A stretch of 46,718 bases of DNA from Streptomyces humi (GCF_001005085.2 NZ_LBMU02000056.1:1-46718); one strand, 5' to 3'. Shown: positions 31,498-40,303, numbered from the stretch's first letter. The notes: generated from the sequence alone by a model not told the origin. Translations and numbers: made by a program.

Positions 31498-32724
31498 ATG
31501 GTCTCGGCAATGGTCAGCAGAAGCGCGGTGCTCGGAGCGGTGGCCCTGTCACTGCTCGCGGTCCCGGCCCAGGCGGCGCCCATGAGAGCGGGAGCACAGC
31601 CGCGGACGGCGGCCGCCCCGCCGGCGCCGGACACCGCGGCGATGGCCGCGGTGCTCCGCTCGGTCGTGGCGAAGGGGGCACCCGGCGCGATGGCCCGTAT
31701 CGACGACGGCACGAAGGTCTACCGGACGACGCAGGGCGTCGCCGACCGCATGAGCCGACGGGCCATCACCACCAGCGACCGCTTCCGCGTCGGCAGCGTC
31801 ACCAAGACCTTCTCGGCGGTCGTCCTGCTCCAGTTGGCGGACGAGCACAAGCTCGCCCTGGACGCGCCGGTCAACCGCTACCTGCCGGGGCTGCTCCCGG
31901 ACGACCGCATCACCGTGCGGCACGTGCTGAGCCACCGCAGCGGACTGTACGACTACACGAACGACATGTTCGCGAGCAGCGTGTCGGGCTTCGAAGCGGT
32001 CCGCAACAAGGTCTTCACCTACCGCCAGCTGGTCGACCTCTCCCTTCAGAAGCCGCGCACCAACGCGCCGGGCGCCGCCTACTCGTACTCCAACACCAAC
32101 TTCGTGGTCGCCGGCCTGCTCATCGAGAAGATCACCGGGCACAGCGTGAAGACCGAGTACGAGAACCGCGTCTTCAAGCCACTGGGGCTGACCGACACCT
32201 TCTACGTCCACCCCGGTACGACGATCCCCGGACAGCACGCCAACGGCTACCTCACCGCGGACCGGGCGGGCGCGAAGCCGATCGACGCGACGGAGCAGAC
32301 CGTGTCCTGGGCGCAGAGCGCGGGCGCCATCATCTCCTCCACCCGCGACCTGAACACCTTCTACTCCGCGCTGGCCGGCGGCAGGCTCACCTCGGCCGCC
32401 GGGCTCGCGGAGATGGAGCGCTTCACCCGCGTCAACTCCACCACGTCCTACGGCCTGGGACTGCGCCGCCGCGACCTGTCCTGCGGGATCTCGGTGTACG
32501 GCCACACGGGCGCGGTCCAGGGGTACTACACGTACGCCTTCACCACGAAGGACGGCAGGCGCAGCCTCACCGCGGTCGCCAACGCCTCCAACAGTTCCGC
32601 CGTGCTCAACCGGCTCGCCGACACGCTGGAGCCGGCGTTCTGCGGCAAGCAGCGGTCCGTGCGGCGCGTCGCCACGCCGCCGGAGCGGGAGGACGTGGCA
32701 CCGGCCGTGCCGCGGGAGCAGTAG
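31498..32724 (+). CDS. Secreted serine hydrolase, class C beta-lactamase/DD-peptidase family
   Basis: A 408-residue exported enzyme. The signal peptide is MVSAMVSRSAVLGAVALSLL and ends near AQA. The active-site motifs are SVTK (SxxK), YSN in YSYSNTN (YxN), and HTG in YGHTGAVQGY (replacing KTG). This is typical of D-alanyl-D-alanine carboxypeptidase R61-like and EstB-like proteins. The C-terminal 25 or so residues are low complexity. The start is ATG at 31498 with AGGAG about 8 bases upstream. It may act on peptidoglycan peptides or on esters. Confidence 0.92.
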   Translation: MVSAMVSRSAVLGAVALSLLAVPAQAAPMRAGAQPRTAAAPPAPDTAAMAAVLRSVVAKGAPGAMARIDDGTKVYRTTQGVADRMSRRAITTSDRFRVGSVTKTFSAVVLLQLADEHKLALDAPVNRYLPGLLPDDRITVRHVLSHRSGLYDYTNDMFASSVSGFEAVRNKVFTYRQLVDLSLQKPRTNAPGAAYSYSNTNFVVAGLLIEKITGHSVKTEYENRVFKPLGLTDTFYVHPGTTIPGQHANGYLTADRAGAKPIDATEQTVSWAQSAGAIISSTRDLNTFYSALAGGRLTSAAGLAEMERFTRVNSTTSYGLGLRRRDLSCGISVYGHTGAVQGYYTYAFTTKDGRRSLTAVANASNSSAVLNRLADTLEPAFCGKQRSVRRVATPPEREDVAPAVPREQ

Positions 32725-32746
32725 CGCCGGCGCCCGGAGGGAACCT

Positions 32747-32792
32747 CGCGCCCGGGCCGGACGTTCAACCGGCGACTCCCCCACCGGGCGCG
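32747..32792. terminator. Possible terminator hairpin
   Basis: Perfect 9-bp arms CGCGCCCGG (32747-32755) and CCGGGCGCG (32784-32792) lie between the serine hydrolase stop and the TerD-CAP start. The loop is 28 bases and there is no T-run. It is a plausible but unproven terminator. Confidence 0.4.
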
Positions 32793-32826
32793 ATGTTCGG
32801 CCCCTGACCTCAGCAGAGGCGGCGAG

Positions 32827-34176
32827 ATGAGCGAGCTGGTCCCCGGGGGCAACCTGCCCCTCCCGGGCGGCGCGCTGACCCTCCGGGTGCCCGGCCCCTT
32901 CGATGTCTCCGCCCTGATCACCGACGAGAGCGGGAAGGTCGGCGGCGACGCCGACTTCGTCTTCTACAACCAGCCGGACGCACCCGGTGTCCGGCTGCGC
33001 GGCGACACCCTGACGGTCGAGACGGCCCAGCTGCGCTCCGGCGCCGCGCGGGTCACCCTCACGGTCACCGCCGCCGAGCCCGGCACGGCGCTCGGCGCCC
33101 TGCCCGTCTCCACCCTGCACGTCACCGACCGGCTCGGCCGCACGGTGGCCCGGTTCGCCCCGCCGCGCCCGCGCACGGAGACCCTGCTGCTGCTCGCCGA
33201 GATATACCGCAGGGGCACCGACTGGAAGCTGCGCGCGGTGGGGCAGGGATACGCCGACGGACTGGCGGGTCTGGCCCGGGACTTCGGGGTGGACGTCGTC
33301 GAGGACCGGCAGCCGCGGCGCCCGGCCGGCTTCCGCGCCGCCATCCCCGCGCAGCGCACGGCGGCCGCGCCGGCCCGCCCCTCGGCCGCCGCCCTGCCCG
33401 ATCCGGACGGTCTGCTGGGCCTGGTCAACTCCGCCCGGGCCCGGGCCGGCAGGCCGCCGGTGGCGCCCGACGCCCGGCTGGTCTCGGCGGCCCGCGCGCA
33501 CGCCGGCGCGATGGCCGAGGCCGGCGAACTGGCCACGGAGAGCCGCGACGGCGTCTCCGTGCACCAGCGGATCAGCCGCACCGGCTTCGCCTACGTCACG
33601 GTGGGCGAGCACCTGGTGTCCGGTCCCCGCACCCCGGCCGAGTTCGTCGACCACTGCCTGGCCGCCGGGGACGCCCGGCGCACCCTGCTCGACCCGGCCT
33701 TCACCCACGCCGGCCTGGCGTACGCCCGCGACCCGCGCGGCGGGGACACCTACTGGACCGCGCTGTGGGCCAGACCCCTGACCGGGGCCGAACTGGCCCG
33801 CACCCGCGCCGAGGTCGTGGAGCTCACCAACCGGGAGCGCGCCCGGGCCGGGCTCCGGCCGCTCGCGGAGGATCCGCTGCTGGCGGCCGCCGCGCAGGCG
33901 TACAGCACCGACATGGCGACCCGCGACTTCTACTCGCACACCTCCCCGGAGGGCACCCGGCCCTGGGACCGGGCGGCCGCCGCGGGCTCCCGGCGGCGCA
34001 CCATCGGCGAGAACATCGCGTGCGGCCAGCGTTCCGCGGCCGAGGTGGTGGAGGGCTGGATGAACAGCCCCGGCCACCGGGCCAACATCCTGAAAGCGGA
34101 CTTCACCCACCTGGGCACCGGCTTCGCCGGCGGCGGCCGGGCGGCCACCTACTGGACCCAGCTGTTCGGTGCCTGA
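32827..34176 (+). CDS. TerD domain fused to two CAP (SCP/PR1) domains
   Basis: A 449-residue protein. Residues about 1-155 are a TerD-like domain (LVPGGNLPLPGG, then DESGKVGGDADFVFYNQ, which carries the calcium-site acidic residues). A Pro/Ala linker leads to a degenerate CAP domain (about 193-318) and a complete CAP domain (about 328-449). The second domain keeps H371 in SHTSPEG, E395 in GENIA, E409 and H417 in EGWMNSPGHRAN. There is no signal peptide, although CAP proteins are normally secreted. TerD proteins belong to stress networks for tellurite, phage and chemical stress. An AIM24 gene, another Ter-linked family, follows. Confidence 0.88.
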   Translation: MSELVPGGNLPLPGGALTLRVPGPFDVSALITDESGKVGGDADFVFYNQPDAPGVRLRGDTLTVETAQLRSGAARVTLTVTAAEPGTALGALPVSTLHVTDRLGRTVARFAPPRPRTETLLLLAEIYRRGTDWKLRAVGQGYADGLAGLARDFGVDVVEDRQPRRPAGFRAAIPAQRTAAAPARPSAAALPDPDGLLGLVNSARARAGRPPVAPDARLVSAARAHAGAMAEAGELATESRDGVSVHQRISRTGFAYVTVGEHLVSGPRTPAEFVDHCLAAGDARRTLLDPAFTHAGLAYARDPRGGDTYWTALWARPLTGAELARTRAEVVELTNRERARAGLRPLAEDPLLAAAAQAYSTDMATRDFYSHTSPEGTRPWDRAAAAGSRRRTIGENIACGQRSAAEVVEGWMNSPGHRANILKADFTHLGTGFAGGGRAATYWTQLFGA

Positions 34177-34232
34177 ACCGGTACGTTCCGTGATCTTGGC
34201 GGAACGCATCCCTCCGGGACACCATGCCCCGC

Positions 34233-34910
34233 ATGAAGGGTGATCTCTTTTCCAGTGAGCACATGGTCGCTCCGGCTGTCGAGGCCGGTATGTCGATCGA
34301 GAACGCCAAGTGTGTCAAGTACGCGGTGAACGGCGAGATGTACGCCCGTCAGGGGGCGATGATCGCGCACCGCGGCAATCTGAGATTCGAGCGCAAGGGC
34401 CAGGGCGTGGGCGGCATGCTCAAGCGTGCCGTCACGGGCGAGGGGCTGCCGCTGATGTCCGTGCAGGGGCAGGGTGAGGCCTGGTTCGCGCACGAGGCGC
34501 AGAACTGTTTCATCGTCGAGGTCGAGCCCGGTGACCAGTTCACGGTCAACGGCCGCAACGTCCTGTGTTTCGACGCGTCCCTGTCGTACGAGATCAAGAC
34601 CGTGAAGGGGTCCGGCATCGCCGGCGGCGGCCTGTTCAACAGCGTGTTCTCGGGATACGGCAAGCTCGGGCTGATCTGCGACGGCAACCCGCTGGTGATC
34701 CCCGTCTCCCCGCAGGCCCCGGTCTACGTCGACACCGACGCGGTGGTGGGCTGGACCGCGCACCTGGCGACCTCGCTGCACCGCTCGCAGTCCATAGGTT
34801 CGATGCTGCGCGGCGGTTCGGGCGAGGCGGTCCAGCTGATGCTCCAGGGCGAGGGACATGTCGTGGTACGGCCGAGCGAGGTGACCCCGCAGAAGGCGCA
34901 GCAGCACTGA
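34233..34910 (+). CDS. AIM24 (DUF124) family protein
   Basis: A 225-residue protein with the conserved AIM24/TRAP-like double beta-helix fold: GEMYARQGAMIAHRGNLRFERKGQG, then GLFNSVFSGYGKLGL, and TDAVVGWTAHLATSLHRSQS. Bacterial members have no settled biochemical role. They are often next to TerD-family stress genes, as here (57 bases after the TerD-CAP stop). ATG at 34233 is chosen because the family begins MKGDLFSSEHM. An ATG at 34224 in the same frame adds only three residues. Confidence 0.88.
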   Translation: MKGDLFSSEHMVAPAVEAGMSIENAKCVKYAVNGEMYARQGAMIAHRGNLRFERKGQGVGGMLKRAVTGEGLPLMSVQGQGEAWFAHEAQNCFIVEVEPGDQFTVNGRNVLCFDASLSYEIKTVKGSGIAGGGLFNSVFSGYGKLGLICDGNPLVIPVSPQAPVYVDTDAVVGWTAHLATSLHRSQSIGSMLRGGSGEAVQLMLQGEGHVVVRPSEVTPQKAQQH

Positions 34911-35030
34911 CGCCCCGTCCGGTGATCCCCGCCACACGGGCAACCCCGGCGGTTCCACCGGCGTCCTGATGCACGAGAGCGAAGCCCTGGTCCCCGCGGC
35001 CAGGGCAAAATTCGGGCGCACTATACACAT

Positions 35031-35058
35031 CATGTATACATGCCGTGTAGAGACGGCA
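35031..35058. promoter_or_regulatory. Palindrome plus hairpin upstream of the TPR gene
   Basis: CATGTATACATG (35031-35042) is a perfect 12-bp palindrome. TGCCGT (35041-35046) and ACGGCA (35053-35058) form a hairpin next to it. Further CATAC-containing repeats follow up to the start codon at 35101. This dense AT-richer symmetry in GC-rich DNA suggests regulator binding. From 34911 to 35030 I see nothing else. Confidence 0.5.
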
Positions 35059-35100
35059 GGCATACACGGCGTGCATACGCGTCGGCGTAGAGAGGCACGC

Positions 35101-36285
35101 ATGTACGGCAAGGCATTCGCCCCTGAGTACCAGGGCGCGTTGACCTCCCTGTCCGTGAACTCGTCGCTGGTGGACGTGCTGGCGGCGGGCATCGAGCAAC
35201 TGCGGGCGGCGGAGCGGTCCGGACGGCGCGACGAGCAGGCGCGCTGCCAGCTGGCCGTGGCGGAGGCGCACCGGCGGCTCGGCCGGGTGGCGGACGCCGA
35301 CCGGGCCTGGAAGGCGAGCTACCGCACCGCCCGGGCGGCCGGGGAGACGGCGGCGATGGCGTGGGCGCTGTGGAGCGGCGGCACCCTGGCCCGGCAGCGC
35401 GGGGCGTTCCCGCTGGCCCGGCGGCTGCTGGCACTGGCGGCCGAACTCGCCGAGCGGGGCGGGGACGTCGTGGCACGCGGCTACTCCCTCGCCGGGCTCG
35501 CCGAGACCGGCCGGATCCAGGGCGACTACGAGGCCGTCGGACGGCTGCACGAGCAGTTGCTGGCCGAGGCCCGGCGGCGCGGCGAGGCACGGCACACGGT
35601 GTGGGCGCTGGAGGGCATCGCGCAGATGCACCGCAACACCGGTTCGTACGACACGGCGTACGCGTTGTTCGAGGAGGCGGCGGAAACCGCCGGGCGGGCC
35701 GAGGACCGGCGCGGGCACGCCTGGGCGCTGCGCGGACTCGCGGACATCGTGTCGGTGCGCGACGGCGACACCGAGCGGGCGCTGGCACTGCTGTCCGAGG
35801 CCGAGGTGTCCTGCCGGGCGATGGACCTGTCGAGCGCGCTGGCCTACAACCACAAGATGCGCGGCAACGTCCTGTACCGGGCCGGGCGTCACACCGAGGC
35901 CAGGGCGATGTACGAACTGGCGCTGTCCGAGTTCCGGGCGATGGGCGAGCCGCGCGGCGAGGCGCTGTCCCGGCTCGGGCTCGCCAAGGCGCTGGCCCGG
36001 CTGGGCCGCGACCGGGCCGAGACGGCGGCCGAACTCGCCGACCTCGCGGAGATGCTGGAGCGTGCCGGGCTGCGGCACACCCGGGAGATGGTGGCCCGGG
36101 CCCAGGCGGAGTTCGGTGTCGGCGCGGAGACGGAGTTCGGCGTCGGCGCGGAGACGGAGTTCGGCGTCGGCGCGGAGGCGGAGTTCGGTGTCGGCGCGGA
36201 GACGGAGTTCGGCGTCGGCGCGGAGACAGAGTTCGGTGTCGGCGCGGAGACAGAGTTCGGCATCGGCGCGGAGGCGGTGCGATGA
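35101..36285 (+). CDS. TPR-repeat protein with a seven-fold repeated tail
   Basis: A 394-residue protein of alpha-helical tetratricopeptide-type repeats (for example CQLAVAEAHRRLGRVADADRAWKAS and YNHKMRGNVLYRAGRHTEARAMYELAL). The last 58 residues are seven copies of EFGVGAE(T/A). TPR domains usually hold protein partners. ATG at 35101 is chosen because GAGAGG precedes it; upstream in-frame starts such as 34969 would translate the palindromic control region. The stop overlaps the start of a polyprenyl synthase gene in ATGA, so the two products are probably made together. Confidence 0.82.
   Translation: MYGKAFAPEYQGALTSLSVNSSLVDVLAAGIEQLRAAERSGRRDEQARCQLAVAEAHRRLGRVADADRAWKASYRTARAAGETAAMAWALWSGGTLARQRGAFPLARRLLALAAELAERGGDVVARGYSLAGLAETGRIQGDYEAVGRLHEQLLAEARRRGEARHTVWALEGIAQMHRNTGSYDTAYALFEEAAETAGRAEDRRGHAWALRGLADIVSVRDGDTERALALLSEAEVSCRAMDLSSALAYNHKMRGNVLYRAGRHTEARAMYELALSEFRAMGEPRGEALSRLGLAKALARLGRDRAETAAELADLAEMLERAGLRHTREMVARAQAEFGVGAETEFGVGAETEFGVGAEAEFGVGAETEFGVGAETEFGVGAETEFGIGAEAVR
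36109..36276 (+). repeat. 24-bp tandem repeat, seven copies, in coding sequence
   Basis: Seven consecutive 24-bp units encode EFGVGAE(T/A) at the C terminus of the TPR protein. Units differ only at a few third positions and at the Thr/Ala position. The unit length preserves the frame. It is a clear candidate for copy-number variation between strains. Confidence 0.92.
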
Positions 36286-37274
36286 CCGCGCCCGCGCCCG
36301 TCAGCACTCCCCCGCAGGTCCTCGCCCGCTGCCGGGACCTGGTGCGGCCCGCGCTCCGGGCCGCGGTGGGACGGCTGCACCCCTGGGTCGGCGAGATGGC
36401 CGCGTACTCCTTCGGCTGGTGCGAGGTCGGCGGGGCCCCCGTCGACGCCCCGGGCGGCAAGGGGGTCCGGCAGGCACTCGCGGTGCTCGGCGCCGAGGCG
36501 GCCGGCGCACCCGCGCGGCGCGGGGTCCCGGCGGCGGTGGCGGTGGAGCTGGTGCACGCCTTCTCGCTGCTGCACGACGACATCATGGACGGCGACCCCA
36601 CCCGCCGGTCCCGGCCCGCGGTGTGGCGGGCCTACGGCACCGGGCCCGCGGTGCTGGCGGGTGACGCCCTGTTCGCGCTGGCCGTACGGACCGTGGCCGA
36701 CTCCCCCGGTGCGGTCCGGCTGCTGTCGGAGGCGCTGGCGGACCTGGTGCGGGGGCAGGCCGACGACCTGCTGTTCGCGACGCGGCCGTGGACCGGGGTG
36801 TCGGCGCGGGAGTACCGGGTGATGGCCGGGCACAAGACCGGCGCGCTGCTGGGGTGCGCCGTCGCGCTGGGCGCCGGTCTCGGCGGGGCGCCCGAGCCGA
36901 TGGTGGGGGCGCTGGACCGGGCCGGCCGGCATCTGGGCGTGGCGTTCCAGCTGGCCGACGACGTCCTGGGGATCTGGGGCGACCCGGCCGTCACCGGCAA
37001 GCCCGTGCACGGCGATCTGCGGGAGCGCAAGAAGACGTATCCCGTCCTGGCCGCGCTCGCCACCCCGGCCGGGCCCCGGCTGGCCGGCCTCCTCGACACG
37101 CCCGGGTGCGCCGAGCAGGCGGCGGCGCTGATCGAGGAGGCGGGCGGGCGCACGGCCGCGCTCACCGAGGCGCGCCGGCACACCGCGCGGGCCGAGGCCC
37201 TGCTCGCCGGGCTGCCGCTCGCCTCCGCGGACCTGCGTGACCTGCTGGACTTCCTGGTGCGCCGGGACCTGTGA
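36282..37274 (+). CDS. Polyprenyl diphosphate synthase (trans-isoprenyl type)
   Basis: A 330-residue isoprenoid chain-elongation enzyme. The first Asp-rich motif is in AFSLLHDDIMDGD and the second in FQLADDVLGIWGD. Both bind magnesium and the allylic diphosphate. The bulky Phe just before the first motif suggests a short product such as FPP or GGPP, but chain length cannot be fixed from this. The start is ATG at 36282, coupled to the TPR gene. No terpene cyclase gene is in the window, so the product is uncertain. Confidence 0.9.
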   Translation: MTAPAPVSTPPQVLARCRDLVRPALRAAVGRLHPWVGEMAAYSFGWCEVGGAPVDAPGGKGVRQALAVLGAEAAGAPARRGVPAAVAVELVHAFSLLHDDIMDGDPTRRSRPAVWRAYGTGPAVLAGDALFALAVRTVADSPGAVRLLSEALADLVRGQADDLLFATRPWTGVSAREYRVMAGHKTGALLGCAVALGAGLGGAPEPMVGALDRAGRHLGVAFQLADDVLGIWGDPAVTGKPVHGDLRERKKTYPVLAALATPAGPRLAGLLDTPGCAEQAAALIEEAGGRTAALTEARRHTARAEALLAGLPLASADLRDLLDFLVRRDL

Positions 37275-37357
37275 ATCCGGGTTGACCCGGCATGCCCGGC
37301 CGGGTCAGGGTGCGGACGGCGCGGACTTCCGCCCCCGCGCCGGAAGGGTGAACCGCC

Positions 37358-38317
37358 TTGATCGGCATCTCGGACATCGAAGCCGCCGCACAGCAGATCG
37401 CCGGGCACGTCGTCCGCACGCCCACCGTGCCCAGTCCCGGTCTGTCGGAGCTGCTCGGCGCCCCCGTCACCGCCAAACTCGAACTCCTCCAGCGCACCGG
37501 CTCGTTCAAGGCGCGCGGCGCCACCGCGAAACTGCTGTCGCTGAGCGGGGCCGAGCGGGCGGCCGGCGTGGTCGCCGTCAGCGGCGGCAACCACGGCATC
37601 GCCCTCGCGGTGATGGCGGCGGCCCTCCATGTGAAGGCGACGGTGGTCATGCCCCGTACCGCGCCCGCCCGCTCGATCGCGCTGGTCGAGGCGGCCGGGG
37701 CGTCGGTGCGGCTGACGGACGGGATGACCTCTGCGTTCGAGCTGGTGAACGTGTTGCGGGACGAAGGGCTCACCCTGGTGCACCCGTTCGACGACCCGGT
37801 GGTGATCGCCGGGCAGGGCACGCTGGGCCTCGAGTTCGACGAGGACGCGGACGACCTCACCGACGTGGTGGTCAGCATCGGCGGCGGGGGGCTGATCGCG
37901 GGAGTCGCGGCGGCACTGCGCGCCCGGCGTCCGGACGTGCGGGTGTGGGGCGTGGAGACGGAGGGCGCGCAGGCGATGTCCGAGGCGCTGGCGGCGGGCG
38001 GACCGGTGCCGGTGACGGGGTCGTCGATCGTGACGACGCTGAGCGCGCCGGCCGTGTCCCGGCTGACGTACGACCACACGGCGGCGCTGGTGCGGGAGGT
38101 CCTGGTGGTGCCGGACCGGGAGGCGGTACGCGGCAGTCTGGAGTTCGCCGAGCACGCCAAGGTGTGGACGGAACCGGCCGCCGGGTGCCTGCTGCCGGCC
38201 GCCCGGCAGGTGCTGGAGCGGGTCGGGGACGGCGCGCGGATCGGCCTCGTGGTGTGCGGGGGCAACGTGACGCACCGGGAGATCGCCGAGTGGACGGACC
38301 GTTTCGGACTGGGCTGA
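37358..38317 (+). CDS. PLP-dependent threonine/serine dehydratase-like enzyme
   Basis: A 319-residue fold type II PLP enzyme. The PLP lysine is in TGSFKARGA. The cofactor pocket SGGNHGIALA and the phosphate-binding loop SIGGGGLIAG are intact. Relatives are threonine dehydratase, serine racemase and related lyases. There is no C-terminal ACT domain, so it is the catabolic or short type and not isoleucine-regulated. TTG at 37358 is chosen because GGAAGGGTG lies 8 bases upstream. The product shows a full-length family layout. Confidence 0.9.
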   Translation: MIGISDIEAAAQQIAGHVVRTPTVPSPGLSELLGAPVTAKLELLQRTGSFKARGATAKLLSLSGAERAAGVVAVSGGNHGIALAVMAAALHVKATVVMPRTAPARSIALVEAAGASVRLTDGMTSAFELVNVLRDEGLTLVHPFDDPVVIAGQGTLGLEFDEDADDLTDVVVSIGGGGLIAGVAAALRARRPDVRVWGVETEGAQAMSEALAAGGPVPVTGSSIVTTLSAPAVSRLTYDHTAALVREVLVVPDREAVRGSLEFAEHAKVWTEPAAGCLLPAARQVLERVGDGARIGLVVCGGNVTHREIAEWTDRFGLG

Positions 38318-38330
38318 GAAGCGGATCGCA

Positions 38331-38372
38331 GCCGGGCTTTTACCGTCGGTTACCCGCAGGTCGAGGCCCGGC
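38331..38372. terminator. Possible terminator hairpin
   Basis: Arms GCCGGGC (38331-38337) and GCCCGGC (38366-38372) lie just past the dehydratase stop. The loop is 28 bases long and there is no T-run directly after it. It is a weak call. The rest of the gap to 38522 is AT-richer and probably holds the next promoter, but I could not fix it. Confidence 0.35.
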
Positions 38373-38522
38373 CATTCACTGTTTTCCCCAAGTTCCCCGC
38401 CCGTGCCGCCGTTTGAATAAAAGGCAAGAACGGGGCCGGAGTTGCAGATCCTTTGAACAAACCGGGGCGCGTCCCCCGTACCTCTGGGCAAGACGAGGCA
38501 GGGGTTCCAGCGAGGGATGACG

Positions 38523-40136
38523 ATGGTCAAGGCGCATGTCTCCGCACAAGAGTTGGTCGCGGGTAGGTACCGGCTCCTCGAGGTCGCCGACCGCGAGCCG
38601 AACCGCATCAGCTGGTACGCGGAGGACATACAGGCCGAGCGGCCGCGGCTGGTGACCCAGGTCGTGCTGCCCGAGCCGCCGACCGCGGACACCGTGCGCC
38701 GGACCACCGCCCGCATCCTGCGCTCGTCCGAGGTGATGAGCGCGCTGCGGCCCGGCCGGGTCGCCATGGTGATCGACGCCTTCGAGGAGGCCGGCACGCT
38801 GTGGACGGTGACGGAGCTGATCGACGGCACGCCGCTCAGCGCCCTCCTCGTCCGGCAGTCCGCGTTCGACCACGTCCAGGCCGCCCGGATCGCCCTGGAG
38901 GTGCTCGACGTGCTGGAGGCCGCGCACAGCGACGGCTACACCCACGGCGAGCTCAGCCCCGGCCAGATCTTCGTCCGTGACAAGGGCCCGGTGGTGATCA
39001 CCGGGTTCGGCCTGGCGGGCGCGACGCTGGCCCCGCGGGTCACCGCCCCGGCGTACGCCTCCCCGGAGCAGGCCCGGGACGAACGCATCGGACCGGCCGC
39101 CGACCTGTGGGCGCTCGGCGCGATCCTCTACACGATGGTCGAGGGGCGGCCGCCGTTCCGGGACCGCGGCCGCGCCGACGCCACCCTGAAGGGTGTGGAC
39201 CGGCTGCCGTTGCGCACCCCGCTGCGGGCCGGGCCGCTCACCCAGGTCGTCCAGGGGCTGCTGCGGAAGAACTCCCGGGAGCGGCTGAGCCGTCCGTTGG
39301 TCCGCGACGCGCTGACGCGCGTCCTCGACGAGGATCCCGACGCGGTCGGGCAGCCCGCCCCGGTCCCGCGGCTGCGCGGCGCCTACGTGGCCGCCCGGGC
39401 CTCGGGATGGAGCAGGACCACCATGATCGGCGGGACCGCGCTGGCCGTGGTGACCGTGTCGGTGGCGGTGCTGGCCGCGACCCAGGGCCTGCCGGGCACC
39501 TCCTCGTCGGGATCGGCGCCCAGTGCCTCGGCCACCGCCACCGCCACCGGCCCCGGCCCGGGCCCCGGCAACCGCACGGACGGCAACGCGCCGAGCGCGT
39601 CCCCCTCTCCGCCGAGGACGTCGGCACCGGCCCGCCCCAGCCCGTCGTCCTCCGCCTCGGCGACCGCCGGCGCGCTCCCGGCGGGCTTCCACCGGTACAC
39701 CGCCCCGGAGGGCTTCTCCGTGGCGCTGCCGACCGGCTGGAAGCGGCTGGAGACCGCGCGGGCACAGGACCAGGCCTACCGGGTCACCTTCGGACCGGGC
39801 GGCGACGACCCGCGGACCCTGGCGGTCACCTACAGCACGCAGGCGGGCCCCGACCCGGTCGCCGTCTGGCGGCAGGACGTGGAGCCGCAGCTGGAGCGGC
39901 TGGACGGCTACCAGCGGATCGGCGAGATCACCGCGACCACCTACCAGGGGTACAAGGCGGCGGACATGGAGTGGCTGTCCGGCACCGGCGCCGACCGGCT
40001 GCACACCCTCGGCCGCGGCTTCCTGCTGGGCGGCGGCCGCAGCTACTCCCTGCGCATCACGACACCCGCCGCCGACTGGAACGACGCCGCGGACGAACTG
40101 GCGACGAAGACGTTCCTGACCACGTTCCGCACGTAG
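38523..40136 (+). CDS. Membrane-anchored pseudokinase with extracellular domain
   Basis: A 537-residue protein with a serine/threonine-kinase fold (about 1-270), a transmembrane helix (about 301-320), a Pro/Ser/Thr-rich linker and a C-terminal extracellular domain of about 140 residues. The catalytic elements are lost. There is no GxGxxG loop or VAIK lysine near residues 21-50. The HRDLxPxN loop is HGELSPGQI (141-149). DFG is GFG (161-163). ASPEQ and DLWALG are kept, so the fold is intact. It probably works as a scaffold or sensor. ATG at 38523 is chosen because GAGGG lies 6 bases upstream; an ATG at 38517 would add two residues. Confidence 0.85.
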   Translation: MVKAHVSAQELVAGRYRLLEVADREPNRISWYAEDIQAERPRLVTQVVLPEPPTADTVRRTTARILRSSEVMSALRPGRVAMVIDAFEEAGTLWTVTELIDGTPLSALLVRQSAFDHVQAARIALEVLDVLEAAHSDGYTHGELSPGQIFVRDKGPVVITGFGLAGATLAPRVTAPAYASPEQARDERIGPAADLWALGAILYTMVEGRPPFRDRGRADATLKGVDRLPLRTPLRAGPLTQVVQGLLRKNSRERLSRPLVRDALTRVLDEDPDAVGQPAPVPRLRGAYVAARASGWSRTTMIGGTALAVVTVSVAVLAATQGLPGTSSSGSAPSASATATATGPGPGPGNRTDGNAPSASPSPPRTSAPARPSPSSSASATAGALPAGFHRYTAPEGFSVALPTGWKRLETARAQDQAYRVTFGPGGDDPRTLAVTYSTQAGPDPVAVWRQDVEPQLERLDGYQRIGEITATTYQGYKAADMEWLSGTGADRLHTLGRGFLLGGGRSYSLRITTPAADWNDAADELATKTFLTTFRT

Positions 40137-40173
40137 CAGAGCGGCCGCCGAGCCCCTCCCCGCACGCCGGGCG

Positions 40174-40215
40174 GCACCCGGCACCCGGCACCCGGCACCC
40201 GGCACCCGGCACCCG
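40174..40215. repeat. 7-bp tandem repeat, six copies
   Basis: Six perfect copies of GCACCCG lie 37 bases past the pseudokinase stop. It is not coding and is not a CRISPR. It is a simple-sequence tract likely to vary in length. Confidence 0.85.
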
Positions 40216-40303
40216 CCGGCGGTGTCCGGCGCCGGCCCGCGGTTCCCACCCGCGGTGTCCGGCGCGGGCCCGTGGTTCCTGGCATTCCGGCCGCCGGGCC
40301 CTT

